A stretch of DNA of 27,025 bases, taken from contig JAJNBR010000005.1 of assembly GCA_021156265.1 (NCBI GenBank), forward strand, positions 1 to 27,025, in the 5' to 3' direction. A program made the translations under genes and the position numbers. Numbering within the stretch: the stretch's first letter is position 1; each line of letters begins with the position of its first letter. The notes below the pieces were generated by a model. It had not been told where the DNA came from. It ran no database searches and was given only the letters and a program-made list of their open reading frames with translations. The stretch comes from Flavipsychrobacter sp. (GTDB lineage: Bacteria; Bacteroidota; Bacteroidia; Chitinophagales; Chitinophagaceae). Shown here piece after piece: positions 8,643 through 17,099 of this stretch.

Positions 8643-9458
8643 CTATCTGGTTAACCTAAAACAGTATTGTCCAAACTCGTGCAGGTCTTTTGCAAGCCTT
8701 TCAGGAACCTCCAGCATACTCATGTGTGCAGCTTCGGGATACACTGACACCAAATTAACGTTGGCGAGTGTACTTTGTTGTATCACGTTCTTTGCCGGTA
8801 TCACCGTGTCTTCCTTACCAAATATCCACTGCACCGGGTATGAAACACCATTCAAAGTAGCAATTCTTTCAGGCCTGTTTATCATCGCATTGTAAAAAGC
8901 CACCATGCTCTTTGCTTCGAGCCTAAGCCCTTTCGCAATCTCTTTGTCTAAAGCTGCCTTATTCTCTTTAAAACCTTTTGAAAATAACGCAGGAATCATC
9001 TGCCGGATAAACGCTTCTTTCCCACCCTTATTGATGAGTTCTATCGATTTGCGGCGAGTTTCTTTCTTTTCTTCGCTGTCTGCAGCTGCGGTTGAATGAA
9101 CAAGCGAAAGGCCGGCAAGTTTACTGCCATACAGATCTGCAAAAGCTAAAGCCACATAGCCGCCCATGGAATGGCCGGCTATAACTACTTGTTCGACTTG
9201 TTCATGATCGGCGATTGCCTTTACACTTTTTGCCAGCCCCTCGATCGATACGCTTTCGCCGCTGAAGGTGCTTTCGCCGCTGCCCGGCAGGTCGGGTACG
9301 ATAACTGTAAAATGTGCTGCCAGGGCAGGCCACACTTTTCGCCACAGGTCTCCGCTTTCGGGAAAACCATGCAGCAGTATCATCGCGGGGCCTGTTCCTG
9401 TCTTGAGATAGGCGAGATTTGGAAAATCAGGGACGGTGATACGCAGTTTCTGTTCCAT
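8643..9458 (-). CDS. Alpha/beta hydrolase
   Basis: A 271-residue alpha/beta-hydrolase-1 fold enzyme without a signal peptide. The oxyanion-loop motif HGFPES starts at residue 30, PDLPGSGES follows at about 55-63, the nucleophile elbow is GHSMGG at 95-100 (Ser97), and the likely acid and base are the Asp in FGKEDTVIP and the His in EAAHMSMLE near the C-terminus. The triad is therefore complete. The fold resembles epoxide hydrolases and esterases; the substrate is unknown. The start codon shares one base with the stop of the DUF4105 gene (TAATG), and the CHU_C gene follows eight bases after its end. Confidence 0.88.
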   Translation of the reverse strand: MEQKLRITVPDFPNLAYLKTGTGPAMILLHGFPESGDLWRKVWPALAAHFTVIVPDLPGSGESTFSGESVSIEGLAKSVKAIADHEQVEQVVIAGHSMGGYVALAFADLYGSKLAGLSLVHSTAAADSEEKKETRRKSIELINKGGKEAFIRQMIPALFSKGFKENKAALDKEIAKGLRLEAKSMVAFYNAMINRPERIATLNGVSYPVQWIFGKEDTVIPAKNVIQQSTLANVNLVSVYPEAAHMSMLEVPERLAKDLHEFGQYCFRLTR

Positions 9459-10606
9459 TAAGAGGCGGCTTTCAACTTATTTCGTTTATAAATCGTGCCA
9501 TAAATAAACAGAAGCGCTAGCAACAGCGGGGATAATTGTAGCAGGGGAAGTTCCTGCACACGAAGCATGTGTAATACCAACGCTAATACCATTAATATAA
9601 TGGCAACTATTGCGTACCTGCTTTTATTCCGCTTAGCGGCAAAGGCCAGCACCAGGTTCGTTGGCAGGGCCCAAAGCAGGCTTGTATTGTTACTGCAGCC
9701 CTGGTGGTCGGTACCTAACCACATCACCACCATCAATACTCCTAGAAGGCCGGTTATAAAAAGCAGGAGAAAGCTCATAACGTCGCCAAGAAGTTTCAGT
9801 TTTTTTACAGCGAGTCCTGCTATGGTTATAATGCAAACTATTATAAATGTTACCATCGGCCAGTTAACTCCTGTGGGTGGCTTTACCGAACCCGGAAGTA
9901 GCAGTTTCCTGTCTGTAGATATTCTTTCCCCATCCAGCGTCGCATTCATAATGCCATCACTTAAAAAATCCGGCAGGAACATGATGTCTTCATTGGTCAT
10001 GACCTTGTCGATCTTACTGCCCAGCAAAATATTGATCCCGAAACGCTCCCAGTGCTTATAATAGTAGTACTGGTTAATGATGTTGCGGAAAGTGATGCGG
10101 TTGTCCGCGGCCGGTGTTTTACCAAACTCGAATTTTCCCTTCAGCGTGCGCGGAAAGGCGTCGCGTATGCGCGTAGCACAGTTGTCGTAAAAGAAATCGT
10201 ATTTGTAAGCACGGTTCTCAGGTAAGGCATTCTCTTGCAGAAAGGCATAAAGCTGCTGTTTTTTTTCGCCGTCGAGTAAGATCACCTGTTCTTCAACGCT
10301 GCGATTGGCATCGGCGTACTCATCTAAAAAAGCACTGTGCGGATAAAACGACAAATAATACAGCAATTTACCTCTCATGAATTGCAAGGCAAAATCATCC
10401 CCAAAAGCGAATGTACCGTAGTTGTATACATTGTCGGTACCCATGGTGCTGTCGGTTACCCGCACTGCAGTATGCCCGAATGTCTCCCACATTTCCGGTC
10501 CCGTTCCGCAGGTCAGCAAGCTGATCCGCAGGTTGCTGCTGTCAGTTTGTGCCTGTGTTGAAAACCATGAAAGTATAATGCAAAGGGAAAAGACTCTTTT
10601 ATACAT
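9458..10606 (-). CDS. DUF4105 (Lnb N-terminal periplasmic domain) membrane protein
   Basis: 382 residues: a signal peptide (1-20, ending TQAQ), a DUF4105-type extracytoplasmic domain to about residue 200, then about five hydrophobic helices between 250 and 372 and a short basic tail. The domain shows the family hallmarks CGTGPEMWETFGHTAVRV (His45), YNYGTFAFG and YDFFYDNCATRIRD (Cys143). The conserved His and Cys suggest an enzymatic site, but the function is not established. The gene starts only about 14 bp after the foot of the sdhB terminator hairpin, leaving little room for its own promoter. It overlaps the downstream hydrolase by one base. Confidence 0.85.
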   Translation of the reverse strand: MYKRVFSLCIILSWFSTQAQTDSSNLRISLLTCGTGPEMWETFGHTAVRVTDSTMGTDNVYNYGTFAFGDDFALQFMRGKLLYYLSFYPHSAFLDEYADANRSVEEQVILLDGEKKQQLYAFLQENALPENRAYKYDFFYDNCATRIRDAFPRTLKGKFEFGKTPAADNRITFRNIINQYYYYKHWERFGINILLGSKIDKVMTNEDIMFLPDFLSDGIMNATLDGERISTDRKLLLPGSVKPPTGVNWPMVTFIIVCIITIAGLAVKKLKLLGDVMSFLLLFITGLLGVLMVVMWLGTDHQGCSNNTSLLWALPTNLVLAFAAKRNKSRYAIVAIILMVLALVLHMLRVQELPLLQLSPLLLALLFIYGTIYKRNKLKAAS

Positions 10607-10612
10607 AAGGCC

Positions 10613-10643
10613 AAAATAAGAAAAGGCTGCCTTTCGGCAGCCT
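10613..10643 (-). terminator. Rho-independent terminator after sdhB
   Basis: On the minus strand an 8-bp perfect stem (AGGCTGCC / GGCAGCCT, 10624-10643) closes a GAAA tetraloop and is followed by a T-rich run (TTTCTTATTTTG). It lies 20 bp after the sdhB stop and is the clear end of the sdhCAB transcript. Confidence 0.85.
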
Positions 10644-10663
10644 GTAAAATATTAAGTTTTCGA

Positions 10664-11440
10664 TTACACAGCGTTCTTAGAACCTCCGGCGAATACGGAG
10701 CTCATATACTCCCTGTTCAGGCGGGCAATATTTTCGAGCGAAATTCCCTTGGGACATTCAGCCTCGCAGGCGCCGATGTTGGTACAGCTGCCGAAGCCTT
10801 CCTTATCCATCTGCTGTATCATATTCACCGAACGGATCTTCGCTTCAGGCTCACCCTGCGGCAGCATGTTCAGGTGAGAAACTTTGGCAGAGACAAACAG
10901 CATAGCTGATGCATTCGGACAAGCTGCCACACATGCACCGCAGCCGATACAGGCTGCAGAAGCAAAAGCCTCATCTGCATTGTGTTTATCGATAGGAATA
11001 GCGTTGGCATCAACAGCGTTACCTGTATTTACTGATACATAACCACCGGCTTGTATGATGCGGTCGAAAGATTCACGGTCTACAACCAGGTCTTTAATTA
11101 CCGGGAATGCGTTTGCCCTCCATGGCTCAACAACTATCGTATCACCATCTTTATATTCACGCATGTGCAGCTGGCAGGTAGTAGTGTGGTGCCACGGACC
11201 GTGCGCACGACCGTTGATGTACATGCTGCACGCACCACAGATACCTTCTCGGCAGTCGTGGTCGAACGCGATCGGCTCTTTTCCTTCAGCTATCAGCTGC
11301 TCGTTCAGCACATCGAACATTTCCAGGAACGACATTTCGGAAGAAATGTTCTTAACCTGGTAGGTTTCAAAATTGCCTTTAGTTTTGCTGTTTTTTTGTT
11401 TCCACACCTTTAAGGTGAGATTCATATGGTAGTGCTCCAT
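10664..11440 (-). CDS. sdhB: Succinate dehydrogenase/fumarate reductase iron-sulfur subunit
   Basis: The electron-transfer subunit of complex II, on the cytoplasmic face of the inner membrane. It carries the [2Fe-2S] ligands CREGICGAC with Cys63, 68, 71 and Cys89, then CIGCGACVAACP (Cys164, 167, 170, 174) and CTNIGACEAECP (Cys219, 225, 229) for the [4Fe-4S] and [3Fe-4S] clusters. The length of 258 matches the b558-type enzymes of Bacteroidota. The ATG at 11440 is followed five codons later by another ATG (11425) with GGAG nine bases before it. That start would also give a complete protein (MNLTLKVW), so the exact start is uncertain by 15 bp. It lies 24 bp after sdhA and is followed by the terminator. 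Confidence 0.96.
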   Translation of the reverse strand: MEHYHMNLTLKVWKQKNSKTKGNFETYQVKNISSEMSFLEMFDVLNEQLIAEGKEPIAFDHDCREGICGACSMYINGRAHGPWHHTTTCQLHMREYKDGDTIVVEPWRANAFPVIKDLVVDRESFDRIIQAGGYVSVNTGNAVDANAIPIDKHNADEAFASAACIGCGACVAACPNASAMLFVSAKVSHLNMLPQGEPEAKIRSVNMIQQMDKEGFGSCTNIGACEAECPKGISLENIARLNREYMSSVFAGGSKNAV

Positions 11441-11464
11441 AAAGGAAGTCTAATTTCTGATTGA

Positions 11465-13444
11465 TTATTTATAAGAACGTTGTGTCGGATGAACTATCTC
11501 GTAGTTCAGGTCTTCTTTATGCAGCTCAAACTGACTGTCGGCTTTGTATTCCCACGCAGCTACATAAGTGAACTTCTCATCGTTACGCATTGCTTCACCA
11601 TCTTCTGTCTGCGACTCTTCGCGGAAGTGACCGCCACAGCTTTCGCTACGGTGCAGGGCGTCCATACACATCAGCTCACCCAGCTCCAGGAAGTCGGCCA
11701 CGCGACCTGCTTTGTCCAGCTCAGGGTTGAATTCGTTGATCTCGCCCGGTATGCGAACGTTGCTCCAGAATTCTTTGCGTAGCGCTTTGATCTCTTCAAT
11801 AGCTTGTTTCAGGCCTTGTTCATTACGCGCCATACCGCATTTGTCCCACATGATCTTACCCAGGCGCTTGTGGAAGCTCTCAACGCTTTCAGTACCCTTG
11901 ATATTCATGAGGCGCTCTATCCTCTCGCGTACTGATTTCTCAGCTTCAACGAAGGCAGGGTGATCGGTTGGTATTGATTTGGTGCGGATATCGTCAGCCA
12001 GGTAGTTACCCATTGTATAAGGTATCACGAAGTAGCCATCAGCGAGACCTTGCATTAATGCTGACGCACCCAGGCGGTTGGCGCCGTGGTCGCTGAAATT
12101 GGCTTCACCCAGTGCGTAAAGTCCCGGTACAGTGGTCATCAGTTCGTAGTCAACCCACAGGCCGCCCATTGTGTAGTGTACCGCAGGGTATATACGCATT
12201 GGTATATCGTACGGGTTCTCACCTGTGATCTTCTCATACATCTCGAACAGGTTACCATATTTCTCTGCTACTACCTCTTTACCAAGTTTAGTGATTGTAT
12301 CAGCATTTGCATTAGCCAGGCCTTGCTTGTTGGCCTCGATCTTGCCATAACGCTCGATAGCTGAGGCATAATCCAGGTATACCGCTTGTTTAGAAGCGCC
12401 TACCCCATAACCGGCATCGCAGCGCTCTTTAGCGGCGCGGCTGGCCACGTCGCGCGGTACCAGGTTACCGAAGGCAGGATACCTGCGCTCAAGGTAGTAG
12501 TCACGTTCTTCTTCAGGTATTTCGTTTGGTTTGCGGTTGTCGCCTTGTTTTTTGGGCACCCAGATACGACCATCGTTACGCAGTGACTCGGACATTAGCG
12601 TCAGTTTAGACTGGTGGTCGCCACTTACCGGGATACACGTCGGGTGAATCTGCGTAAAGCAGGGGTTACCGAAATAAGCGCCTTGTTTATGCGCTTTCCA
12701 TGCGGCAGTTACGTTGCTGCCCATCGCGTTTGTCGACAGGTAGAACACGTTACCATAACCACCGCTGCACAGGAGTACAGCATGACCGAAGTGACGCTCC
12801 AGCTCACCTGTTACCAGGTTGCGCACAATAACACCACGTGCTTTGCCATCAATAGTTACCACTTCCAGCATCTCGTGGCGGGAGTATTGGGTAACGTTAC
12901 CCAATGCCACCTGGCGCTCCAATGCCTGGTAAGCACCTATCAGCAGCTGCTGACCTGTCTGGCCTGCAGCATAGAATGTACGTTGTACCTGAGTACCGCC
13001 AAAAGAACGGTTGCTCAGCAGTCCGCCATATTCGCGTGCAAAAGGAACACCTTGCGCCACGCACTGGTCAATAATATTAGCGCTTACAGAAGCCAGGCGG
13101 TACACATTACCTTCCCTTGCGCGGTAGTCACCACCTTTTACAGTATCGTAAAACAGGCGGAAAGTGCTATCACCATCATTTTGGTAGTTTTTGGCAGCAT
13201 TAATACCACCCTGCGCCGCGATAGAGTGCGCACGGCGCGGACTATCCTGGAAACAGAATGTTTTTACTTTATAGCCGAGCTCACCCAGTGAAGCTGCAGC
13301 TGAAGCTCCGGCAAGACCGGTACCTATAACGATTATCTCCAGCTGGCGCTTGTTGGCGGGATTCACCAGCTTACAGGTTGACTTATATGTATCCCATTTA
13401 GCCTCCATCGGGCCTTTGGGTATCTTTGAATTAAGTTGCGTCAT
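11465..13444 (-). CDS. sdhA: Succinate dehydrogenase/fumarate reductase flavoprotein subunit
   Basis: The catalytic subunit of complex II, oxidising succinate to fumarate in the TCA cycle. It has 659 residues. The FAD-binding motif GTGLAGASAA is at 41-50. RRAHSIAAQGG (70-80) holds His73, the expected covalent FAD attachment site. The conserved RTFYAAGQTGQQLL is at 155-168, and downstream HPTCIP, YPAVHYTMGGLWVDY and GLYALGEANFSDHGANRLGAS form the capping and FAD-contact regions. The extra N-terminal segment (residues 1-35) is usual for the Bacteroidota enzymes. It lies between sdhC (36 bp) and sdhB (24 bp). Confidence 0.97.
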   Translation of the reverse strand: MTQLNSKIPKGPMEAKWDTYKSTCKLVNPANKRQLEIIVIGTGLAGASAAASLGELGYKVKTFCFQDSPRRAHSIAAQGGINAAKNYQNDGDSTFRLFYDTVKGGDYRAREGNVYRLASVSANIIDQCVAQGVPFAREYGGLLSNRSFGGTQVQRTFYAAGQTGQQLLIGAYQALERQVALGNVTQYSRHEMLEVVTIDGKARGVIVRNLVTGELERHFGHAVLLCSGGYGNVFYLSTNAMGSNVTAAWKAHKQGAYFGNPCFTQIHPTCIPVSGDHQSKLTLMSESLRNDGRIWVPKKQGDNRKPNEIPEEERDYYLERRYPAFGNLVPRDVASRAAKERCDAGYGVGASKQAVYLDYASAIERYGKIEANKQGLANANADTITKLGKEVVAEKYGNLFEMYEKITGENPYDIPMRIYPAVHYTMGGLWVDYELMTTVPGLYALGEANFSDHGANRLGASALMQGLADGYFVIPYTMGNYLADDIRTKSIPTDHPAFVEAEKSVRERIERLMNIKGTESVESFHKRLGKIMWDKCGMARNEQGLKQAIEEIKALRKEFWSNVRIPGEINEFNPELDKAGRVADFLELGELMCMDALHRSESCGGHFREESQTEDGEAMRNDEKFTYVAAWEYKADSQFELHKEDLNYEIVHPTQRSYK

Positions 13445-13480
13445 ATCCGAAAAATCGAAATTATTTGGTAATTAGTGGGA

Positions 13481-14149
13481 TTAAGATATCCAGCCTAAGT
13501 AAAAGGCGATCGGCATTAAAGCAAATATCAACGGCACTATTATCGAAAACGCGATACCCAGGCCCTTGATCATGCTCTTGTATTTGTTAGTCGTGAGTCC
13601 AAGCGTCTGGAAAGAACTATAAAACCCATGCACCAGGTGCCATGCCAGAGAGATACAACCCGCTAAATAAATGATCACTACCCCTAGGTTCTGAAACTCT
13701 TCACGCATCATGTCGTATAAAGGCAGTTCCCCGTTCCCCATAGTTTGTGAAGCCCTGTTGGGTATCCAGAATTTAGAAGCGTGTATTACCAGGAATATCA
13801 GGAGAAGCGTACCCAGCAAACCCATAGAGCGGCTGTACCAGTGACTGGTAGCATTGCCGGCACTAACGGCATACCGGCTGCTGCGGCGCGACTTGTTTTG
13901 TGCCCACAACAGCAGTCCCTGTATGATGTGCAGCAGCAGGAAGAACACCAAGCCTATTTCTATGGTACGGATAATGAAATTGGTGCCCATGAAATGCGCA
14001 GCTTCGTCGAACTTTTCACCGCCATCATTCCAGAATATTTGTGCATTGACATAGCAATGCACTATTAGGAACAGGATAAGAAACAGGCCGCTAAAACCCA
14101 TTTGCAATTTTTTACCGATGGAAGTGCTGAAATAATTTTTCCAGGTCAT
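13481..14149 (-). CDS. sdhC: Succinate dehydrogenase cytochrome b558 subunit
   Basis: The single membrane-anchor subunit of a type B complex II, 222 residues, with five predicted helices at about 17-33, 57-83, 107-125, 145-165 and 189-215. Several membrane-associated His residues (31, 74, 123, 161, 164) are candidates for ligands of the two b hemes. No separate sdhD exists, as expected for this class, and quinone reduction takes place here. I set the start at the ATG at 14149 rather than the in-frame ATG at 14185. The longer form would begin inside the -7 promoter element (14183-14190), and the protein core (MTWKNYFSTSIGKK) begins at 14149. Confidence 0.94.
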   Translation of the reverse strand: MTWKNYFSTSIGKKLQMGFSGLFLILFLIVHCYVNAQIFWNDGGEKFDEAAHFMGTNFIIRTIEIGLVFFLLLHIIQGLLLWAQNKSRRSSRYAVSAGNATSHWYSRSMGLLGTLLLIFLVIHASKFWIPNRASQTMGNGELPLYDMMREEFQNLGVVIIYLAGCISLAWHLVHGFYSSFQTLGLTTNKYKSMIKGLGIAFSIIVPLIFALMPIAFYLGWIS

Positions 14150-14182
14150 ATTAGATTTGAAACTTGTTTGAGTAAATCCCCG

Positions 14183-14213
14183 CAAAGATAATCGCCCGAA
14201 TAGTAAAATACAA
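14183..14213 (-). promoter_or_regulatory. sdhCAB promoter
   Basis: On the minus strand TTG (14211-14213) is followed after 20 bases by TATCTTTG (14183-14190), an exact match to the Bacteroidota primary sigma consensus (TTG, 17-23 bp, TAnnTTTG). Transcription should start near 14177, leaving a leader of about 28 bases to sdhC. This site fixes the sdhC start. Confidence 0.8.
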
Positions 14214-14241
14214 TGTATTTTTTCCCCGTTACAATGTTGTA
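14205..14241. promoter_or_regulatory. Paired palindromes over the sdhCAB promoter (candidate operator)
   Basis: A perfect 17-bp inverted repeat (arms AAAATACA / TGTATTTT, one central base) at 14205-14221 covers the -33 element. A second perfect inverted repeat, TACAA-TG-TTGTA, lies at 14230-14241. Both contain TACAATGT, at 14209 and 14230, exactly 21 bp apart, which is two helical turns. This geometry suits a dimeric regulator bound twice on one face of the DNA. The regulator is unknown. Confidence 0.55.
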
Positions 14242-14294
14242 TCCTACCTGCAATAGGCTGTTATCCAAAACTATATATTAAGAAGAAGGAATAT

Positions 14295-14316
14295 GGCTTC
14301 ACAGGCTAGTGAAGCC
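14295..14316 (-). terminator. Hairpin at the end of the hypothetical gene, possible weak terminator
   Basis: Perfect 8-bp stem GGCTTCAC / GTGAAGCC with a six-base loop. The minus-strand loop contains the TAG stop codon of the upstream gene. The tract after the stem (ATATTCCTTCTTCTT) is T-rich but interrupted, so termination may be partial. It separates the ddl cluster from the sdhCAB promoter. Confidence 0.5.
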
Positions 14317-14866
14317 GGAGCATGGTATTGTCTACCATCTGGAAGAAGTGTTGTGGTTGGAAGGTGCGCCAGTTTGGGTTATCCATCAGCTTGACAAACC
14401 TGTCGATATGAGAACGCCGGAAATCATATTGCGTCTGCTCAGGCATGTTGATGGCAGCGATCCAGCCACCTTCATCCTTTATGTCATCGTACCATTCTTC
14501 GTAGTAATCGTCATCGCTGCTATGGAAGTTCAGGACATTCTCAGATACCAGGATAAATTTGGTGAGCCCCTTCGATATCATCACGTCAACCACATTACGC
14601 TTCAGCTGCATAATATCATTCTCTACCGCATCGTTCCACTCTCCTATCAGTTCTATTATTGCATAGTTGAGATCGTAATCGACAAAAAGCACCTTCATGT
14701 ATAATGTACGAGAACCAAACTCGTCCCACTGAGGGTGTATATAATAGTTGTAGACAGTATTTGAAAATTCAAACTCGCTGTACTCCCGTCCGAAGAAAGG
14801 TGAGTATTCATCCTCTTCAGCTGTATAAAGATGCCGCCAGTTGTAATATGGTTCTATCTCATGCAT
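14306..14866 (-). CDS. Conserved hypothetical protein
   Basis: A soluble protein of 186 residues with no signal peptide or membrane segment, and acidic and rich in aromatics. The N-terminus is MHEIEPYYNWRHLY. A central block YMKVLFVDYDLNYAIIELIGEWNDAVENDIM is followed by a Rossmann-like alternation (LKRNVVDVMISKGLTKFILVSENVLNFHSSDDDYYEEWYDDI). I believe I have seen similar proteins in Chitinophagaceae genomes but know of no function. It is the last gene of the ddl-PASTA-T9SS-rhodanese series, 41 bp after the rhodanese. Its stop codon lies in a hairpin loop. The position suggests a small cytoplasmic regulatory or metabolic protein; this is a guess. Confidence 0.8.
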   Translation of the reverse strand: MHEIEPYYNWRHLYTAEEDEYSPFFGREYSEFEFSNTVYNYYIHPQWDEFGSRTLYMKVLFVDYDLNYAIIELIGEWNDAVENDIMQLKRNVVDVMISKGLTKFILVSENVLNFHSSDDDYYEEWYDDIKDEGGWIAAINMPEQTQYDFRRSHIDRFVKLMDNPNWRTFQPQHFFQMVDNTMLRLH

Positions 14867-14907
14867 TGACTTATCCTCACAAAAACCTCACCACGAGGTC
14901 TTTGGCA

Positions 14908-15228
14908 TTAGTTGATCTTTGTATTGCCAAATTTTTCGTGCCACGCAAGTATACCGCCTTTAACATTCACACAATTGGTAAAGCCAAACTGCTCCAGCAT
15001 CATGCAGGCCTGCATACTGCGACTGCCTGCTTTGCAATGCACGATAAGCTCTTCGTTTTTCAGGTCTTCGATCTCATCTATCTGCATGCTCATGATATTG
15101 CCAAGCGGCAACAGTTTCGCTCCTATATTATCTTCTGCATATTCGGCCGGTTCACGAACGTCTATAATGTTCAGCTTTTCTCCGGCATCTACCCGTTGTT
15201 TCAGCTCTTCTACTGTGATCTCTTTCAT
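14908..15228 (-). CDS. Single-domain rhodanese-like protein
   Basis: A 106-residue rhodanese domain. IIDVREPAEYAEDNIGAKLLPLG (starting at residue 21) is the conserved CH2A-like segment. The active-site loop is HCKAGSRS at 64-71, with the catalytic Cys65 and the Arg at loop end, followed by GFTNCVNVKGGILAW. It probably acts as a cytoplasmic persulfide carrier or sulfurtransferase; the acceptor is unknown. It begins two bases after the stop of the T9SS protein gene, so the two are surely cotranscribed, although their functions show no obvious link. Confidence 0.9.
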   Translation of the reverse strand: MKEITVEELKQRVDAGEKLNIIDVREPAEYAEDNIGAKLLPLGNIMSMQIDEIEDLKNEELIVHCKAGSRSMQACMMLEQFGFTNCVNVKGGILAWHEKFGNTKIN

Positions 15229-15230
15229 GA

Positions 15231-17099
15231 TTATAATTTGACGATTTTTCTTGGCGTGGCCGTGATGCCATCCGCTGCTAACTGTACAAAATAAACACCC
15301 GGCGATAATTGCGAGATATTTACCGGCTTGTCGCTTTTTATCTTGCCTTGCTGTACGGTCCTGCCTTGCAGGTCAACAATGGTGAAATCAACAGGTGCGG
15401 CAGTATTGAATTGCAAAATAACAGTTTCCGATGCGGGGTTCGGATAAACCGACCATTCCAGTTCCTTAGGCTTTACTTCGTTTATGCCGCTCGGTATGAT
15501 GGGACCTACAATCGGCCTGATCATTACTGCGCCCGGATAATTGGAGGACTCCCATTTAGCCAGCAGATTGTAGAATACGTGGCTGGGACCAGCACGGTTT
15601 ACATCCAGGCCGAAATATAAACTGTCGCTGCTGGCAAGGGCTGGCTGTATCGTTCCGATGTAAAACTTGCCGGCAGGTAATGGCACTTTCTGTGCAAACT
15701 TGTAGACGTAAAAATTATTCGTGTTCAGGTAGCCGGGATAGAAGAAGTCTTCCTGGTAGATGATCTTTTCAGCATTGCTGCCTACGGTGATATCTTCATA
15801 CACGGCAATTGAAAAATACTTATTTTGCGCACCCGGTACCTGCCGGCCAAAATATATGGCAACGCCGGAGAGAGTATCGGGTTCATTCAGGTGGTGTTCG
15901 ATAGCCAGCTTGCCGGGAAGGGTAACAAATTGACTTAAGAAATAACTCATTTCGGCCGTTCCGTCGTCGTATGCGAGATAATTATGAAAAAGCTGTTCGC
16001 GAACGATCGTATCATTTTCTTTTGGCTCTGATGCGGGAGAGCTAACATAAAACTTATTGATAAAGTTGACTGCCTTATATCTCTCTACCAGCGGCAAAGT
16101 ATTGCTATAAACAGGAAAATTTGCCTGTTGTATTTGTTTACCGCCTGCAAAAGTGCTTGCGCTGGCGCCGCCCGTTAGCGGTGTGCCGTTTTCTTCTGCA
16201 GCTGCGAATCCATAGGTAACGTTTTGCCCCACGTCATAGTTATTACGGAAGTAGGCAAAATGTTGCGCTGCCAGCTCACCCCCATGGTTGGCCAGAAACT
16301 GGTGGTATGGCATATACGTGTAGTCATCCAGCATATACGTTGGATTTACAGTGTAAGCTATATCGTTAACCGCTGTGTCGTTGGCATGCCGGCCGGGCGC
16401 TATGCGAATGTAGTCAAGGTTCCATACATCATCATTGACATTGATGGAAGCCTTGTTGACAAAACGGAATTGGAAACCTTTGTACAAATAATTAGGATCG
16501 CTGAGGTTTACCATCACTTGCCTGAACGGCTGTAACGTTGAGCCCTGAACTGACCATACTTTTACCCACACGGTATCTTTGTTCAGGAGATACAGCATCA
16601 GCGAATCCTGTATTTCCGGCGAAAATCCGTTGCCCTGTGGCTGATAGTAAAAGCTCATGTACACACTATCGGCCGGAGTAAATTTCTGAAGATTAAGTCT
16701 TTTTGAAGTAAGACTGTCTGCAGTGACCAGCGCAATGCTGATGTTCGGACTGTATGGCAGGCCATGCTGGTTCAATGCGTCGAAGGTAGCGACACCGCGG
16801 CTTATAGGGTCAACGCACATTGTGTTGTTTACATACACCTGGCGGTCCAGCCATTTGTATTTATCTACTTCCTGCGTCTTTCCGGTGAAGTCTTCAAAAA
16901 AGGGCAGATCAATAAATACGGGAACTGTAGGGTCGGCTGTGGTTTTTAACACCGCGTTCATATTGTCTGACGCACGGCCCGATCCAGGTGGATTGTACAT
17001 GAGCGGCATAACCATTTCCTGGGCGCCGGCTTGCAACCAGCCAGTCAGCAAAACCAGCCACAACAGGAGTTTATGTGGTTTTATAGGAACGAGTTTCAT
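15231..17099 (-). CDS. Large secreted protein with T9SS type A sorting domain
   Basis: 622 residues. A signal peptide (1-26, ending AGA before QEM) is followed by about 500 residues of extracellular, probably beta-rich sequence, in which I recognise no catalytic motif. The C-terminal sorting domain is at about 549-622: VYPNPASETVILQF, then DFTIVDLQGRTVQQG, SQLSPGVYFVQL and the basic end PRKIVKL. This is the usual type IX signal that is cleaved on export. The middle contains DDGTAEMSYFLSQF, common in large secreted proteins of this phylum. The start shares one base with the stop of the PASTA gene (TAATG). Exported to the surface or medium; function unknown. Confidence 0.88.
   Translation of the reverse strand: MKLVPIKPHKLLLWLVLLTGWLQAGAQEMVMPLMYNPPGSGRASDNMNAVLKTTADPTVPVFIDLPFFEDFTGKTQEVDKYKWLDRQVYVNNTMCVDPISRGVATFDALNQHGLPYSPNISIALVTADSLTSKRLNLQKFTPADSVYMSFYYQPQGNGFSPEIQDSLMLYLLNKDTVWVKVWSVQGSTLQPFRQVMVNLSDPNYLYKGFQFRFVNKASINVNDDVWNLDYIRIAPGRHANDTAVNDIAYTVNPTYMLDDYTYMPYHQFLANHGGELAAQHFAYFRNNYDVGQNVTYGFAAAEENGTPLTGGASASTFAGGKQIQQANFPVYSNTLPLVERYKAVNFINKFYVSSPASEPKENDTIVREQLFHNYLAYDDGTAEMSYFLSQFVTLPGKLAIEHHLNEPDTLSGVAIYFGRQVPGAQNKYFSIAVYEDITVGSNAEKIIYQEDFFYPGYLNTNNFYVYKFAQKVPLPAGKFYIGTIQPALASSDSLYFGLDVNRAGPSHVFYNLLAKWESSNYPGAVMIRPIVGPIIPSGINEVKPKELEWSVYPNPASETVILQFNTAAPVDFTIVDLQGRTVQQGKIKSDKPVNISQLSPGVYFVQLAADGITATPRKIVKL

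Noticed and set aside
12614..13291. A 225-codon open frame on the plus strand
   Set aside because: It is antisense to sdhA; the sdhA product is unambiguous and the antisense product is low-complexity shadow sequence.
14150..14185. Twelve-codon extension of sdhC
   Set aside because: It would start within the promoter -7 element; the transcript begins downstream of it.
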